Below are positions 15,081 through 25,099 of a stretch of DNA of 64,000 nt, one piece after another. The stretch lies in the NCBI GenBank assembly GCA_958352885.1, contig CATWQI010000001.1, positions 372,001 through 436,000 on the forward strand. Direction: 5' to 3'. The position numbers and the translations under genes were made by a program. Every line of letters begins with the position of its first letter. The first letter of the stretch is position 1. Under the pieces are notes generated by a model that saw only the letters and a program-made list of their open reading frames with translations, searched no databases and was not told the origin of the DNA. Origin of the DNA: an uncultured Duncaniella sp. Its GTDB lineage: Bacteria; Bacteroidota; Bacteroidia; Bacteroidales; Muribaculaceae.

Positions 15081-18041
15081 ATGAAAATACTAAACTTCTC
15101 TATTATTCTATGGTTCCTAATCGGTATGGCACACAATGCCGAATGCGCCGAGAGAAAGAAATATAACTTCAACAGCGACTGGCTTCTGCAGGTAGGAGAC
15201 GTGCCAAATGGAGAAAGCATCAAACTCAACGACACCAAATGGCAGAAAGTGACGCTCCCTCATGCATTCAACGAGGATGAGGCTTTCAGACTTGAAATCC
15301 ATGACCTCACAGATACTGTGATGTGGTACCGCAAGCACTTCAGGGTCCCTGCTGAAAAGAATTCCAGGATATTCATTGAATTCGAAGGTATACGTCAGGG
15401 TGGCGACTTCTATGTAAACGGCAAGCATATCGGACTTCACGAAAACGGGGTGATGGCAGTCGGATTTGACATCACACCTTATATCAATAACGGAGACAAT
15501 GTGATAGCAGTCCGCATCGACAATAACTGGAAGTACCGTGAACGTGCCACCGATAACACCTATCAGTGGAATGACATGAACTTCAATGCCAATTACGGAG
15601 GCATCCCCAAGAACGTATACCTGCATGTCACACCTGAGGTTTACCAGACCCTCCCGCTGTACAGCAATCTGGGGACTACAGGCGTATATGTCTATGCTTC
15701 TGACTTTGACATACCCGCTAAGAAAGCAGTAATCCATGCTGAATCGCAGGTTAAAAACGACTCCCGGAAACCACGCACTCTCTCTTACCGTGTCACCCTG
15801 ACTGACCGCGACGGAAAACAGCTTAAGAGTTTTGACGGAGACAAGGTTACAATTGCCCCCGGGACTACATCCACTCTCACAGCCTCAGCCGGTGTCAGCG
15901 ACCTCAACTTCTGGAGCTGGGGTTACGGGTATCTTTATGACGTGGACACAGAACTGCTTGACGAGACAGGAAAGAGCATTGACAAAGTGACCACCCGCAC
16001 TGGATTCCGCAAGACCAAGTTTGGTGACGGCAAAATATGGCTTAACGACCGTGTGATACAGATGCACGGCTACGCTCAGCGCACATCGAATGAATGGCCA
16101 GCGCTCGGCATTGACATACCCGCATGGCTCAGTGACTATTCCAACGGCATGATGGTAAAATCAGGAGGAAATCTCGTAAGATGGATGCATGTCACTCCTT
16201 CCAAACAGGACGTAGAGTCATGCGACCGAGTTGGTCTAATCCAGGCAATGCCCGCAGGCGACGCTGAGAAAGACCGTGACGGACGCACCTGGGAACAGCG
16301 CATGGAGTTGATGCGCGATGCTATCATCTATAACCGCAACAACCCCTCGATACTTTTCTATGAGGCGGGCAACCGAGCTGTAAGCCGCGAGCATATGCTT
16401 GAAGTAAAGGCTATCCGCGACACCTATGACCCAAACGGAGGCAGAGCTGCAGGATGCAGGGAAATGCTTGATATTGACGAAGCCGAGTACGGTGGAGAGA
16501 TGCTATATATCAACAAAAGCAAAAAGCACCCCATGTGGGCTATGGAATACTGCCGTGACGAGGGTCTGCGCAAGAACTGGGATGATTATTCCTACCCGTT
16601 CCATAAAGAAGGGGAAGGACCGCTCTACAAAGGCGCTGACGCATCCGACTACAACCACAATCAGGATATGTTTGCCGTAGAGCTCGTACGCCGCTGGTTT
16701 GAATACTGGCAGGAACGTCCGGGCAACGGTGACCGCACAAGCAGTGGCGGAGCCAAGATTATTTTCTCTGACACCAACACCCACTTCAGAGGCAAGGAGA
16801 ATTACCGCCGGAGCGGTGTTACCGACCCGCTGCGCATACCCAAGGACGGATTTTTCGCACATCAGGTAATGTGGAATAACACCTGGGTCGACAAGGAGGG
16901 CGCACAGACCTATATCGTAGGGCACTGGAACTATGATGACGGAACCGTCAAACCTGTCTATGTCGTGTCAAACGGCGAGGACGTCGAACTGTTCCTTAAC
17001 GGGGAATCGCTCGGGAAAGGTAAGCGTGACTATAACTTCCTGTTCACATTTGAGGACGTAGCTTATAAACCCGGCGAGCTTGTCGCCGTAAGCTACGACA
17101 AAAACGGAAAAGAAGAAAGCCGCTACACTCTTTCTACCGCAGGCGCACCGGCTCGCCTCAGACTTACCACTATTGAAAATCCTGACGGATTCCGCGCCGA
17201 CGGGTCGGATGTGGCGCTCATATACTTTGAAGTAGTGGACAAGGAAGGTCGCAGATGCCCTCTTGACAACCGCCAGGTACGATTTGACGTTGCCGGTCCT
17301 GCCGAATGGCGCGGTGGTATCGGTCAGGGTCCGGACAACTATATCCTCAGCAAGACACTGCCCGTAGAGTGTGGCATTAACGGTGTGCTTATACGCAGCA
17401 CATCCGAACCCGGAGAAATCACCGTCACTGCAACAGCTGAGGGGCTTGCGCCTGAATCAGCCACTCTTACCTCAGTTCCGGTCAATACCGCCAACGGGCT
17501 CAATGAATATCTGCCACAACGAATTCTCAAGGGTGACCTCTCCATGGGTCCCACCCCTCTCACCAAATCCTACACTGACAAGAAGCGAACCATAAATATC
17601 CTTTCAGCCGAAGCCGGCTCCATTCAGGAGGATGCAAAAGCGTCATACGACGATAATGAGAACAGCCTCTGGTCAAGTGACGGCAGGCTCGAAAACGCCT
17701 GGATTACCTATACTCTTGACCGCAAGACCGTGATTGACGAAATAGTCCTGAAACTCAAAGGATGGCGCACTCGCAGCTATCCCCTCGAAATATACGCTGG
17801 CGATGAGCTTATCTGGTCAGGCAAGACCGACAAGAGTCTCGGATATGTGCACCTCATCCCCGAGAAATCAGTCGAAACCGACAAACTGACCATACGCCTC
17901 AAAGGGAAAACGAGTGACAAGGATGCATTCAATATTACCGAGCTCGCCGGCGGTCCTGCCAACCGGATGGACAACGATATAGATTCGGAGAGCAACCATC
18001 GTCTGAATATTGTGGAGATTGACCTACTGGAAAATCTTTAA
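15081..18041 (+). CDS. GH2-like protein with altered acid/base position
   Basis: The 986-residue protein has a signal peptide ending near residue 21, GH2 sugar-binding and Ig-like domains (about 25-310), and a TIM barrel starting near IQMHGYAQR. A DUF4982-type/Ig region starts near VKPVYVVSNGEDVELFLNG, and a discoidin-like C-terminus follows (about 840-986). Where canonical GH2 enzymes have GNE, this protein reads EAGNRAVS, so the usual acid/base Glu is replaced by Arg. A candidate nucleophile remains in AMEYCRDEG. It may use another residue, as seen in related pectin-locus GH2 proteins, or have lost hydrolase activity. It starts 9 bp after the preceding GH2 gene in the same operon. Confidence 0.82.
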   Translation: MKILNFSIILWFLIGMAHNAECAERKKYNFNSDWLLQVGDVPNGESIKLNDTKWQKVTLPHAFNEDEAFRLEIHDLTDTVMWYRKHFRVPAEKNSRIFIEFEGIRQGGDFYVNGKHIGLHENGVMAVGFDITPYINNGDNVIAVRIDNNWKYRERATDNTYQWNDMNFNANYGGIPKNVYLHVTPEVYQTLPLYSNLGTTGVYVYASDFDIPAKKAVIHAESQVKNDSRKPRTLSYRVTLTDRDGKQLKSFDGDKVTIAPGTTSTLTASAGVSDLNFWSWGYGYLYDVDTELLDETGKSIDKVTTRTGFRKTKFGDGKIWLNDRVIQMHGYAQRTSNEWPALGIDIPAWLSDYSNGMMVKSGGNLVRWMHVTPSKQDVESCDRVGLIQAMPAGDAEKDRDGRTWEQRMELMRDAIIYNRNNPSILFYEAGNRAVSREHMLEVKAIRDTYDPNGGRAAGCREMLDIDEAEYGGEMLYINKSKKHPMWAMEYCRDEGLRKNWDDYSYPFHKEGEGPLYKGADASDYNHNQDMFAVELVRRWFEYWQERPGNGDRTSSGGAKIIFSDTNTHFRGKENYRRSGVTDPLRIPKDGFFAHQVMWNNTWVDKEGAQTYIVGHWNYDDGTVKPVYVVSNGEDVELFLNGESLGKGKRDYNFLFTFEDVAYKPGELVAVSYDKNGKEESRYTLSTAGAPARLRLTTIENPDGFRADGSDVALIYFEVVDKEGRRCPLDNRQVRFDVAGPAEWRGGIGQGPDNYILSKTLPVECGINGVLIRSTSEPGEITVTATAEGLAPESATLTSVPVNTANGLNEYLPQRILKGDLSMGPTPLTKSYTDKKRTINILSAEAGSIQEDAKASYDDNENSLWSSDGRLENAWITYTLDRKTVIDEIVLKLKGWRTRSYPLEIYAGDELIWSGKTDKSLGYVHLIPEKSVETDKLTIRLKGKTSDKDAFNITELAGGPANRMDNDIDSESNHRLNIVEIDLLENL

Positions 18042-18073
18042 GATTGAACCCTAATAAGAACAGACCACACATC

Positions 18074-20392
18074 ATGAAACTTTACAAATATCTCAAAACT
18101 GCCACATTGATTCTGACCATGGCGGTACCGGCGATCCAAGCGGACGCTGTCACCAAAGAGTCAGCCAAAGTGCGCGACATAATCACCAAAGTAAACAACA
18201 AGTGGCAGGCAGACCACTCTCCGGAATGCAATGCCTTCTGGGACAATGCCGCCTACCACACAGGCAACATGGAGGCATATCATCTCACAGGTAATCCGGA
18301 ATACCTCGATTACTCAGAGAAATGGGCGGAACACAACGAGTGGAAAGGAGCCAAAAGCAATGACCGTGCCGGATGGCGTAAAGACTACGGCGAAACCGAC
18401 GACCACGTGCTATTCGGTGACTGGCAGATATGCTTCCAGACATATACCGACTTATACCGCATCCTGCCAGATGACAACCGTATCCGTCGTGCCAAGGAAG
18501 TGATGGAGTACGAAATGTCAACACCTGCCAACGATTACTGGTGGTGGGCGGACGGACTATATATGGTAATGCCTGTCATGACCAAACTCTACCATATCAC
18601 CGACAACGGCAAATACCTCGACAAACTATATGAGTACATGGTGTACAGCGACAGCATTATGTATGACACCGATGAAGGGCTGTATTACCGTGATGCCAAA
18701 TATGTCTACCCCAAACATAAAAGCGCCAACGGAAAGAAGGATTTCTGGGCACGAGGTGACGGATGGGTATTGGCAGGTCTTGCGAAAGTGCTGAAAGACC
18801 TTCCGTCCGACTACAAGCACCGCAAGTTTTTTGAGGACAAATATACCCGCATGGCGGATGCCGTGGTCGCACTGCAACGACCTGAAGGCTACTGGTCACG
18901 CTCAATGATGGATGAAGAGCATGCTCCCGGCTACGAAACAAGCGGAACTGCATTCTTCACCTACGGATTGCTTTGGGGCATCAACAACGGATACCTCAAT
19001 GATGCCAAATACATTGATGCAGCCCTTAAAGGATGGGAGTATCTGAGCAAGATAGCCTTGCAGAAGGACTGCACAGTAGGGTATGTGCAGCCTATCGGCG
19101 AAAAGGCCATACCCGGGCAGGTAGTCAATGTGAAATCGGTCACCAACTTCGGCACAGGCGCATTCCTTCTCGCTGCATGCGAGTACGTGCGTTACCTCGA
19201 AAAAGACACCAACGAGGACAGAGCTTACTGGACCGACCTTGCCTACAAGATGGCTTACCCGGTACTCAGTAACATGGCAGAAGGCAACCTCCAGAAAAAC
19301 ATGCAGGTGGAAGTCAGCCCTAACTGGGACGGCAGAAACATTCGTGTGACCTACATGGAGACATTCGGCAGGCTTATGGCAGGAATTGCCCCCTGGCTCT
19401 CACTGCCCGATGACAACACTGCTGAAGGAGCCCGCAGAAAGCAGTTGCGTGAATGGGCTCTGAAGAGCTATACAAACGCAGTGGACCCCGAAAGTCCGGA
19501 CTATCTGCTGTGGCAGGGACAAGGACAGGCTCTGGTCGACGCAGCATACGTCGCCGAATCGTTCATACGAGCCTATGATGCGCTGTGGATGCCTCTTGAC
19601 GACACCACAAAGCAACGCTATATCAAAGAATTCACCGGTCTGCGCGGCATCGATCCGCCATATACCAACTGGGTGCTTTTCTCCTCGACCATAGAAAGCT
19701 TCCTCGCCAAAGCAGGTGCGCAATGCGATGACTACCGGGTCAACTCCGCCATCCGCAAAGTGGAAGAATGGTATACCGGCGACGGTTGGTATGCCGACGG
19801 TCCACACTTCGCATTTGACTATTACAGCAGCTACGTGTTCCATCCCATGTACCTGGAGACACTGCAGAATATGCTTGATGCAGGAAAATATACCCGTATC
19901 CATTACGGAAAGTATTACCAGCGGGCATTGAAGCGCGCACAGAAGTTCAGCATTGTGCTTGAGCGACTGATTTCGCCGGAGGGCACATTCCCTGTATTCG
20001 GACGCTCCATACCATACCGCATGGCAACCATGCAGCCACTCGCACTCATGGCATGGTATCGTAAACTGCCGGCAGGACTTAGCTACGGTCAGGTCCGTGA
20101 CGCACTCACCACCGTGATGCACCGTATGTATGACGGCAAGGAGAACTTCGACGAAGGGGGCTTCCTCACAATTGGTTTCACCGGTTCGCAACCCAATATT
20201 GCCGACTGGTATACAAACAACGGCTCCCTCTACATGACCTCGCTTGCCTTCCTTCCGCTTGGCCTCCCCGCCGCCCACCCTTTCTGGTCGGACGCAGCAC
20301 AGCCATGGACCAACAAGAAAGCCTGGAACAGCCAACCGTTCCCAAAGGATCATCTTTGGCATGACAGCATAACAACCAAGGACTTGTTCTAA
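18074..20392 (+). CDS. GH105 unsaturated uronyl hydrolase fused to DUF2264 domain
   Basis: The ATG at 18074 (MKLYKYLKTATLIL) gives a normal signal peptide. An in-frame TTG 30 bp upstream was rejected. The first half (about 30-385) is a GH88/GH105 alpha/alpha barrel with the two expected catalytic Asp motifs, WWADGLYM (about residue 159) and ARGDGW (about 229). GH105 enzymes remove the unsaturated uronic acid that lyases leave on oligosaccharides. The second half (about 400-770) matches the DUF2264 (GH154-like) family, some of whose members are reported to act on beta-glucuronides. Fusing the two would pair two uronic-acid-removing steps. The gene sits 32 bp after the GH2-like gene in the same operon. 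Confidence 0.86.
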   Translation: MKLYKYLKTATLILTMAVPAIQADAVTKESAKVRDIITKVNNKWQADHSPECNAFWDNAAYHTGNMEAYHLTGNPEYLDYSEKWAEHNEWKGAKSNDRAGWRKDYGETDDHVLFGDWQICFQTYTDLYRILPDDNRIRRAKEVMEYEMSTPANDYWWWADGLYMVMPVMTKLYHITDNGKYLDKLYEYMVYSDSIMYDTDEGLYYRDAKYVYPKHKSANGKKDFWARGDGWVLAGLAKVLKDLPSDYKHRKFFEDKYTRMADAVVALQRPEGYWSRSMMDEEHAPGYETSGTAFFTYGLLWGINNGYLNDAKYIDAALKGWEYLSKIALQKDCTVGYVQPIGEKAIPGQVVNVKSVTNFGTGAFLLAACEYVRYLEKDTNEDRAYWTDLAYKMAYPVLSNMAEGNLQKNMQVEVSPNWDGRNIRVTYMETFGRLMAGIAPWLSLPDDNTAEGARRKQLREWALKSYTNAVDPESPDYLLWQGQGQALVDAAYVAESFIRAYDALWMPLDDTTKQRYIKEFTGLRGIDPPYTNWVLFSSTIESFLAKAGAQCDDYRVNSAIRKVEEWYTGDGWYADGPHFAFDYYSSYVFHPMYLETLQNMLDAGKYTRIHYGKYYQRALKRAQKFSIVLERLISPEGTFPVFGRSIPYRMATMQPLALMAWYRKLPAGLSYGQVRDALTTVMHRMYDGKENFDEGGFLTIGFTGSQPNIADWYTNNGSLYMTSLAFLPLGLPAAHPFWSDAAQPWTNKKAWNSQPFPKDHLWHDSITTKDLF

Positions 20393-20425
20393 TAGATTCA
20401 CCCATACATCCCCAGACACTCAGAC

Positions 20426-23400
20426 ATGAGAAAGATACTCCGACTGCTCCTGACAGCAACCTTAACGCTTTGCATAGCCACTGCAGCTTCAGCTTCAGAT
20501 GAACGTCAAAGTTTCAAAGCCGGCGACGGCACATTTCTGCTCAACCGCAAGCCATTTGTAGTCAAGGCTGCAGAACTTCACTATCCACGCATACCACGAC
20601 CTTACTGGGAACAGCGCATACAGATGTGCAAGGCTCTTGGGATGAATGCAGTGTGTCTGTACGTATTCTGGAACGCACATGAACCGCAACCGGACACATT
20701 TGACTTCAGCGGTCAGAATGACCTTGCGGAATTTGTGGATTTGTGTGCTAAGAATGGGATGTATGTGATTCTTCGTCCGGGCCCCTACGTATGTGCCGAA
20801 TGGGAGATGGGAGGTTTGCCCTGGTGGCTGCTTAAGAAAAAAGATATACGCCTCAGGGAGTCCGACCCTTACTTCCTTGAACGAGTGGATAAATTCCAGA
20901 AGGCAGTAGCAGGAGAAGTAGCCGGCAAAACTATTGCCAACGGCGGTCCTATAATAATGGTTCAGGTCGAGAACGAGTACGGCTCATATGGCACTGACAA
21001 GGAATACGTCAGCACTATCCGCGACATGCTGCGAGAGAATTTCGGCAAGGATGTGACACTATTCCAATGCGACTGGGCGTCAAACTTCCTCAACAACGGG
21101 CTTGACGACCTCATCTGGACAATGAATTTCGGAACCGGAGCAAACATCGACCAACAGTTTGCCCGACTTAAAGAAGTCCGTCCTGACAGTCCCCTGATGT
21201 GCTCGGAGTTCTGGAGCGGATGGTTCGACAAATGGGGCGGCAACCATGAGACGCGTCCAGCCGCCAACATGATAGCAGGCATCGACGAAATGCTCTCCAA
21301 AAATATTTCATTCAGCCTGTACATGACACATGGAGGCACAAACTGGGGCCACTGGGCAGGAGCAAACTCCCCCGGTTATGCTCCCGACGTGACATCCTAC
21401 GACTATGACGCCCCTATAAACGAGGCAGGACATACCACTCCAAAGTACATGGAACTGAGGAACACCCTTTCCAAGTACACCGGGGGGGAGGAACTACCGG
21501 ATATTCCTGCCGAGTACCCTGTCATAGCAATTCCGGAATTCAAACTTACCGAAGTCGCTCCGCTTTTCACAAATCTGCCAGAACCCAAAACCGACCGCAA
21601 CATCAGGAGCATGGAGGAATATGACCAAGGTTTCGGAAGCATCCTATACCGCACCAGCCTGCCACAGATTTCAGGAGAAACACTTCTATCAATCAATGAT
21701 TTGCACGATTTCGGTCAGATATTCATCAACGGAAAGCACATAGCTACCCTTGATCGCCGTAACGGAGAGAAACAGATCCTGCTACCTGCCACCGAGAAAG
21801 GTGACACCCTGGATATCCTCGTGGAAGCAATGGGACGCATCAATTTCGGCAGAGCCATCAAGGATTTCAAGGGTATAACCGACAATGTGACCCTCACAAC
21901 TGACAAAGGGGGTAAAACTACTGTGACTGAATTGCATGACTGGGAAGTATACAATCTGCCTGACGAATATGAATTCTATACTTCCATGCGCTACTTGCCT
22001 GTCGACACATTCACAAGCGGCAACGACGGCAGACTCCCCAAGGGTGTCTATACAGGTTCTTTCTATGTTGAGAAGCCCGGCGACACATTCCTTAACTTCG
22101 AGTCATGGGGAAAAGGACTGGTATATGTCAACGGACATCCGATGGGAAGAATTTGGGAAATAGGACCTCAACAGACCCTATATATGCCCGGATGTTGGCT
22201 CAAGGAGGGTGAGAACGAGATTGTAGTGTTCGATATACTCGGTCCAAAGCACACCGGGGTGGAGGGTCTGAAAGAGCCTGTTATCGATAAATTACACATC
22301 ACTAAACCTCTGACTCACCGACGTGACGGGGAGACACTTGACCTGAAAGATGAAAAGCCGGTGGCAATCGGGACCTTCCGACCGGGCAACGGCTGGCAGG
22401 AAGTCAAGTTCAGCAATGCCACAAGCGGTCGTTATGTCTGCATTGAAGCAATCAATTCCATTGACGGCAAGGATGTGGCATCGATAGCCGAACTGTATCT
22501 GCTTGACGGCAACGGTGAACGCCTGTCACGCGAACCATGGACCGTTATGTATGCCGACAGCGAGGATATTGCCAAAGTAAACCGCTCAGCCGACAAGACT
22601 TTCGACCTTCAGGAATCAACATACTGGGCAACAGTACCGGGAGTAGCTTTCCCCCACTCCGTCGTGATAGACCTTGGAGCCGCGCACACATTAAGCGGTC
22701 TCCAGTATCTTCCCAGAATGGAGAGCGAAGTACCGGGAGCAATCGGAGATTATAAGATATATGTAAGAGAGACACCGTTTACCATAAAAGATGACAATCT
22801 TGTAACCGTAACAGGACGTGTATACCCTGAGCGACAGGATGACCTTGCATGGGAAAATGAACTTGTGGCATTCCGAGCCTACGGACCTGCGACTCAGAAG
22901 CGAGGCGAACGCATGTTCGGCTACGACATATTTCTCAAGCATCCCAACCCCACCCCTATGCTCGACACTCTTTACGAAATGCAGACATCTGCCGACAATT
23001 GGGCTAAAGTGGATTCCCTTCGCAAAGTTGACAAAAGTCTTGCAAAAGCATTTGCAGATTCCATATCCTACCATATCGATCATGGTCTGGGCATGGACTG
23101 CTACGCAGTAGGCGCAACATTAGGCGACGGCACTGCGGCACTACTTGTCGGGGACTCTATCATATATCCCGGATGCTATCAGACAGTCGAGATTCTTGAA
23201 AACGGTCCTAAACGCTTCTCTGCCAAATTGTGGTTCGCACCTGTGACCATAGGTAAAGACAAATCGGTCATAGAGACACGCATCATAACCCTTGACTCTG
23301 AATCACATCTCAACCGCTGCACAGTGACATACGAAGGACTCTCCGCTCCGCATGAAATCGTCACAGGTTTCCCCGTGCGCGACAATACCAAACCGATTTT

Positions 23401-23647
23401 TGACGTGGAAAAAGGGATACTCACTTATGCTGACCCCACTCAAGGTGACAACAACGGGAAAGCCCTTCTCGGAGTTATCGTACCGGGCGGATTCAAGCGT
23501 GTACAGATGACAGACGGGCATATAACCGGAGTCGCCAAAACCACATCCGACGAGCCGTTTACATATTACTGGGGATTCGGCTGGGACAAAGAGGGATTTG
23601 CCGACCTTCAGGAATGGTTTGAATACCTCAGTCACCTCGCTTTATAA
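20426..23647 (+). CDS. GH35 beta-galactosidase with C-terminal DUF4861-like domain
   Basis: The 1073-residue secreted protein begins with a GH35 catalytic TIM barrel (about 28-365). The acid/base Glu is in VQVENEYG (about residue 182) and the nucleophile in MCSEFWSGW (about 261). Beta-galactosidase jelly rolls follow (about 390-625) and a discoidin-like domain (about 640-770). The last 280 residues (from WENELVAFRAYGP, with DHGLGMDCYAVG and a LVGDSIIYPGCYQ block) resemble DUF4861, normally a separate protein in pectin or ulvan loci. The predicted role is removal of terminal beta-galactose from side chains. It closes the six-gene operon, and its 3' end overlaps the convergent permease gene by 20 bp. 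Confidence 0.86.
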   Translation: MRKILRLLLTATLTLCIATAASASDERQSFKAGDGTFLLNRKPFVVKAAELHYPRIPRPYWEQRIQMCKALGMNAVCLYVFWNAHEPQPDTFDFSGQNDLAEFVDLCAKNGMYVILRPGPYVCAEWEMGGLPWWLLKKKDIRLRESDPYFLERVDKFQKAVAGEVAGKTIANGGPIIMVQVENEYGSYGTDKEYVSTIRDMLRENFGKDVTLFQCDWASNFLNNGLDDLIWTMNFGTGANIDQQFARLKEVRPDSPLMCSEFWSGWFDKWGGNHETRPAANMIAGIDEMLSKNISFSLYMTHGGTNWGHWAGANSPGYAPDVTSYDYDAPINEAGHTTPKYMELRNTLSKYTGGEELPDIPAEYPVIAIPEFKLTEVAPLFTNLPEPKTDRNIRSMEEYDQGFGSILYRTSLPQISGETLLSINDLHDFGQIFINGKHIATLDRRNGEKQILLPATEKGDTLDILVEAMGRINFGRAIKDFKGITDNVTLTTDKGGKTTVTELHDWEVYNLPDEYEFYTSMRYLPVDTFTSGNDGRLPKGVYTGSFYVEKPGDTFLNFESWGKGLVYVNGHPMGRIWEIGPQQTLYMPGCWLKEGENEIVVFDILGPKHTGVEGLKEPVIDKLHITKPLTHRRDGETLDLKDEKPVAIGTFRPGNGWQEVKFSNATSGRYVCIEAINSIDGKDVASIAELYLLDGNGERLSREPWTVMYADSEDIAKVNRSADKTFDLQESTYWATVPGVAFPHSVVIDLGAAHTLSGLQYLPRMESEVPGAIGDYKIYVRETPFTIKDDNLVTVTGRVYPERQDDLAWENELVAFRAYGPATQKRGERMFGYDIFLKHPNPTPMLDTLYEMQTSADNWAKVDSLRKVDKSLAKAFADSISYHIDHGLGMDCYAVGATLGDGTAALLVGDSIIYPGCYQTVEILENGPKRFSAKLWFAPVTIGKDKSVIETRIITLDSESHLNRCTVTYEGLSAPHEIVTGFPVRDNTKPIFDVEKGILTYADPTQGDNNGKALLGVIVPGGFKRVQMTDGHITGVAKTTSDEPFTYYWGFGWDKEGFADLQEWFEYLSHLAL

Positions 23648-24698
23648 CATATTCTTCATAGTATGCGAGCATCAACGTGGTCAGCGGCAGGGCAATAATC
23701 ATACCAATCAATCCGAGCAGTGTTCCCCATACCGAAAGTGACAGCAGAATTATGGCTGGATTAAGCCCCATTGCCTTACCCATTATTTTAGGGGTAAGAA
23801 TATAATCACATATGCACTGGCTGACCACATATACCAATATACACTTACCCATCACCGGCCAGAAAGCGCCGGGACTTCCCATCGTTGAGATAAAACATAC
23901 GGCAGCCACCGGAATGAGCGTTATATACTGAAAATACGGTATCATATACAGCACTCCGACAAGTATCCCGAGCACTATCGCCATAGGAATTCCGACGATC
24001 GAAAAACCGACACAGTAGAACACCGCAGCACAGAGAGCCAGCAGTGCCTGCCCCCGGAAATAGCGGTTCATGCTATTTTTGATATCATCACCCACTCGGT
24101 AAGCTATAGGACGGTACTTCGGCGGTACCAAAAATCTGAATCCCCTCATCAGACGCGGATAATCAATAAGTATGAAAATCACATAGATGAAGGTAAGAAA
24201 CCACTCCAATGTATGCAGCACAAAATCAATGGACTGAGATATAAGCGATGTTCCTTTATTGAGCAACACACCTATGTGCTGTCCGTCAATCAATTGCTGC
24301 AGATGGTCAGTGTCTATTAGCTTCGTCAGATAATCATGCACATCCTTTGGCAGCAACGGCGTAGAAGTCTCGCTGCCTGAATAGACCTTTATCATATCCT
24401 CCATCTGATGCAGTTCCCCAAGCACCGAAGGCAAAAAAAGATAGCACAGCACAGCCATGAAAAACGCCACTTCAAACAATGTGATAAAAGTGGATATCAC
24501 ACGACCTTTCAGATGGAGCAACTTGCGGTTAAACTCCATGAACGGTTCCAATATATAGGCTATCAGGCATGCCAGACAAAATGGCAACAGTACATTGCTA
24601 AGCCTGTTCACCATCCACACAGCCCCGAGGATGAGACCGATGCCGATGATTATTCGCACTACTCTGTCGAATGTGAACGGACGTGACAATGCTGACAT
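23628..24698 (-). CDS. AI-2E family (PerM-like) inner-membrane transporter
   Basis: The 356-residue integral membrane protein has the AI-2E/PerM layout: two hydrophobic segments near the N-terminus (about 12-50), another near 65-85, a soluble central stretch (about 90-200), and a C-terminal bundle of five hydrophobic segments (about 210-345). The conserved YMIPYFQYITLIPV block and the C-terminal GLIGMIIALPLTTLMLAYYEEY block are present. Members are proposed exporters of autoinducer-2 or other small molecules, or Na+/H+ exchangers; the substrate cannot be read here. It is convergent with the GH35 gene (20-bp overlap), has no functional link to it, and is probably monocistronic. Confidence 0.85.
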   Translation of the reverse strand: MSALSRPFTFDRVVRIIIGIGLILGAVWMVNRLSNVLLPFCLACLIAYILEPFMEFNRKLLHLKGRVISTFITLFEVAFFMAVLCYLFLPSVLGELHQMEDMIKVYSGSETSTPLLPKDVHDYLTKLIDTDHLQQLIDGQHIGVLLNKGTSLISQSIDFVLHTLEWFLTFIYVIFILIDYPRLMRGFRFLVPPKYRPIAYRVGDDIKNSMNRYFRGQALLALCAAVFYCVGFSIVGIPMAIVLGILVGVLYMIPYFQYITLIPVAAVCFISTMGSPGAFWPVMGKCILVYVVSQCICDYILTPKIMGKAMGLNPAIILLSLSVWGTLLGLIGMIIALPLTTLMLAYYEEYVIKRGD

Positions 24699-24817
24699 AT
24701 TTTACTATAATAATATTAGGAGGCTAATTTATCTGTACTTTAATAATGTGTAAATCTGTCAAAATGTTCTAATCAAGCTGAAATTTCGTATGCACCAATC
24801 GCATCAGACATGACATA

Positions 24818-24856
24818 AAAAATCCCTTTGACAGATAATCTGTCAAAGGGATTTTT
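24818..24856 (-). terminator. Bidirectional terminator after tRNA-Leu
   Basis: An 18-bp perfect stem pairs 24818-24835 with 24839-24856 (AATCCCTTTGACAGA and its complement, loop TAA), with A-runs and T-runs at the ends. It works in either direction and lies 5 bp past the tRNA 3' end. Confidence 0.9.
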
Positions 24857-24861
24857 CGCTG

Positions 24862-24943
24862 TGCGCATGAAGGGACTCGAACCCCCACGTCGTTAGACAC
24901 TAGATCCTAAGTCTAGCGCGGCTACCAATTACGCCACATGCGC
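24862..24943 (-). tRNA. tRNA-Leu (anticodon UAG)
   Basis: The 82-nt minus-strand sequence folds as a class II tRNA. The acceptor stem is GCGCATG/CATGCGC with discriminator A. The anticodon stem CTAGA/TCTAG encloses the loop CTTAGGA (anticodon TAG). The variable arm is longer than usual, and the T arm is GGGGGTTCGAGTCCC. CCA is not encoded. It decodes CUA and related leucine codons. Confidence 0.95.
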
Positions 24944-25099
24944 AGGAAACACAACATAAGTTGCTTTTGCGAGGACAAAGTTAGGTATAATTTATCAAAT
25001 CTCCAAATATTTTATGCAAACAGGCACACAAACTGATTCAAAACCGGTCGCCATGAGGCATATTTCTCCTATTTGCAGGTAACACCTAACATTCACCAA

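Noticed and set aside
18044..18073. TTG start 10 codons upstream for the GH105-DUF2264 gene
   Set aside because: Would put a polar stretch before the signal peptide; the ATG at 18074 gives a normal one.
19400..20419. Antisense frame of 339 codons over the GH105-DUF2264 gene
   Set aside because: Cys/His/Val-rich product typical of a shadow frame; the sense strand carries clear enzyme motifs.
24862..24943. tRNA-Leu as an integration site for a mobile element
   Set aside because: No duplicated tRNA 3' end, integrase or element-like genes next to it.
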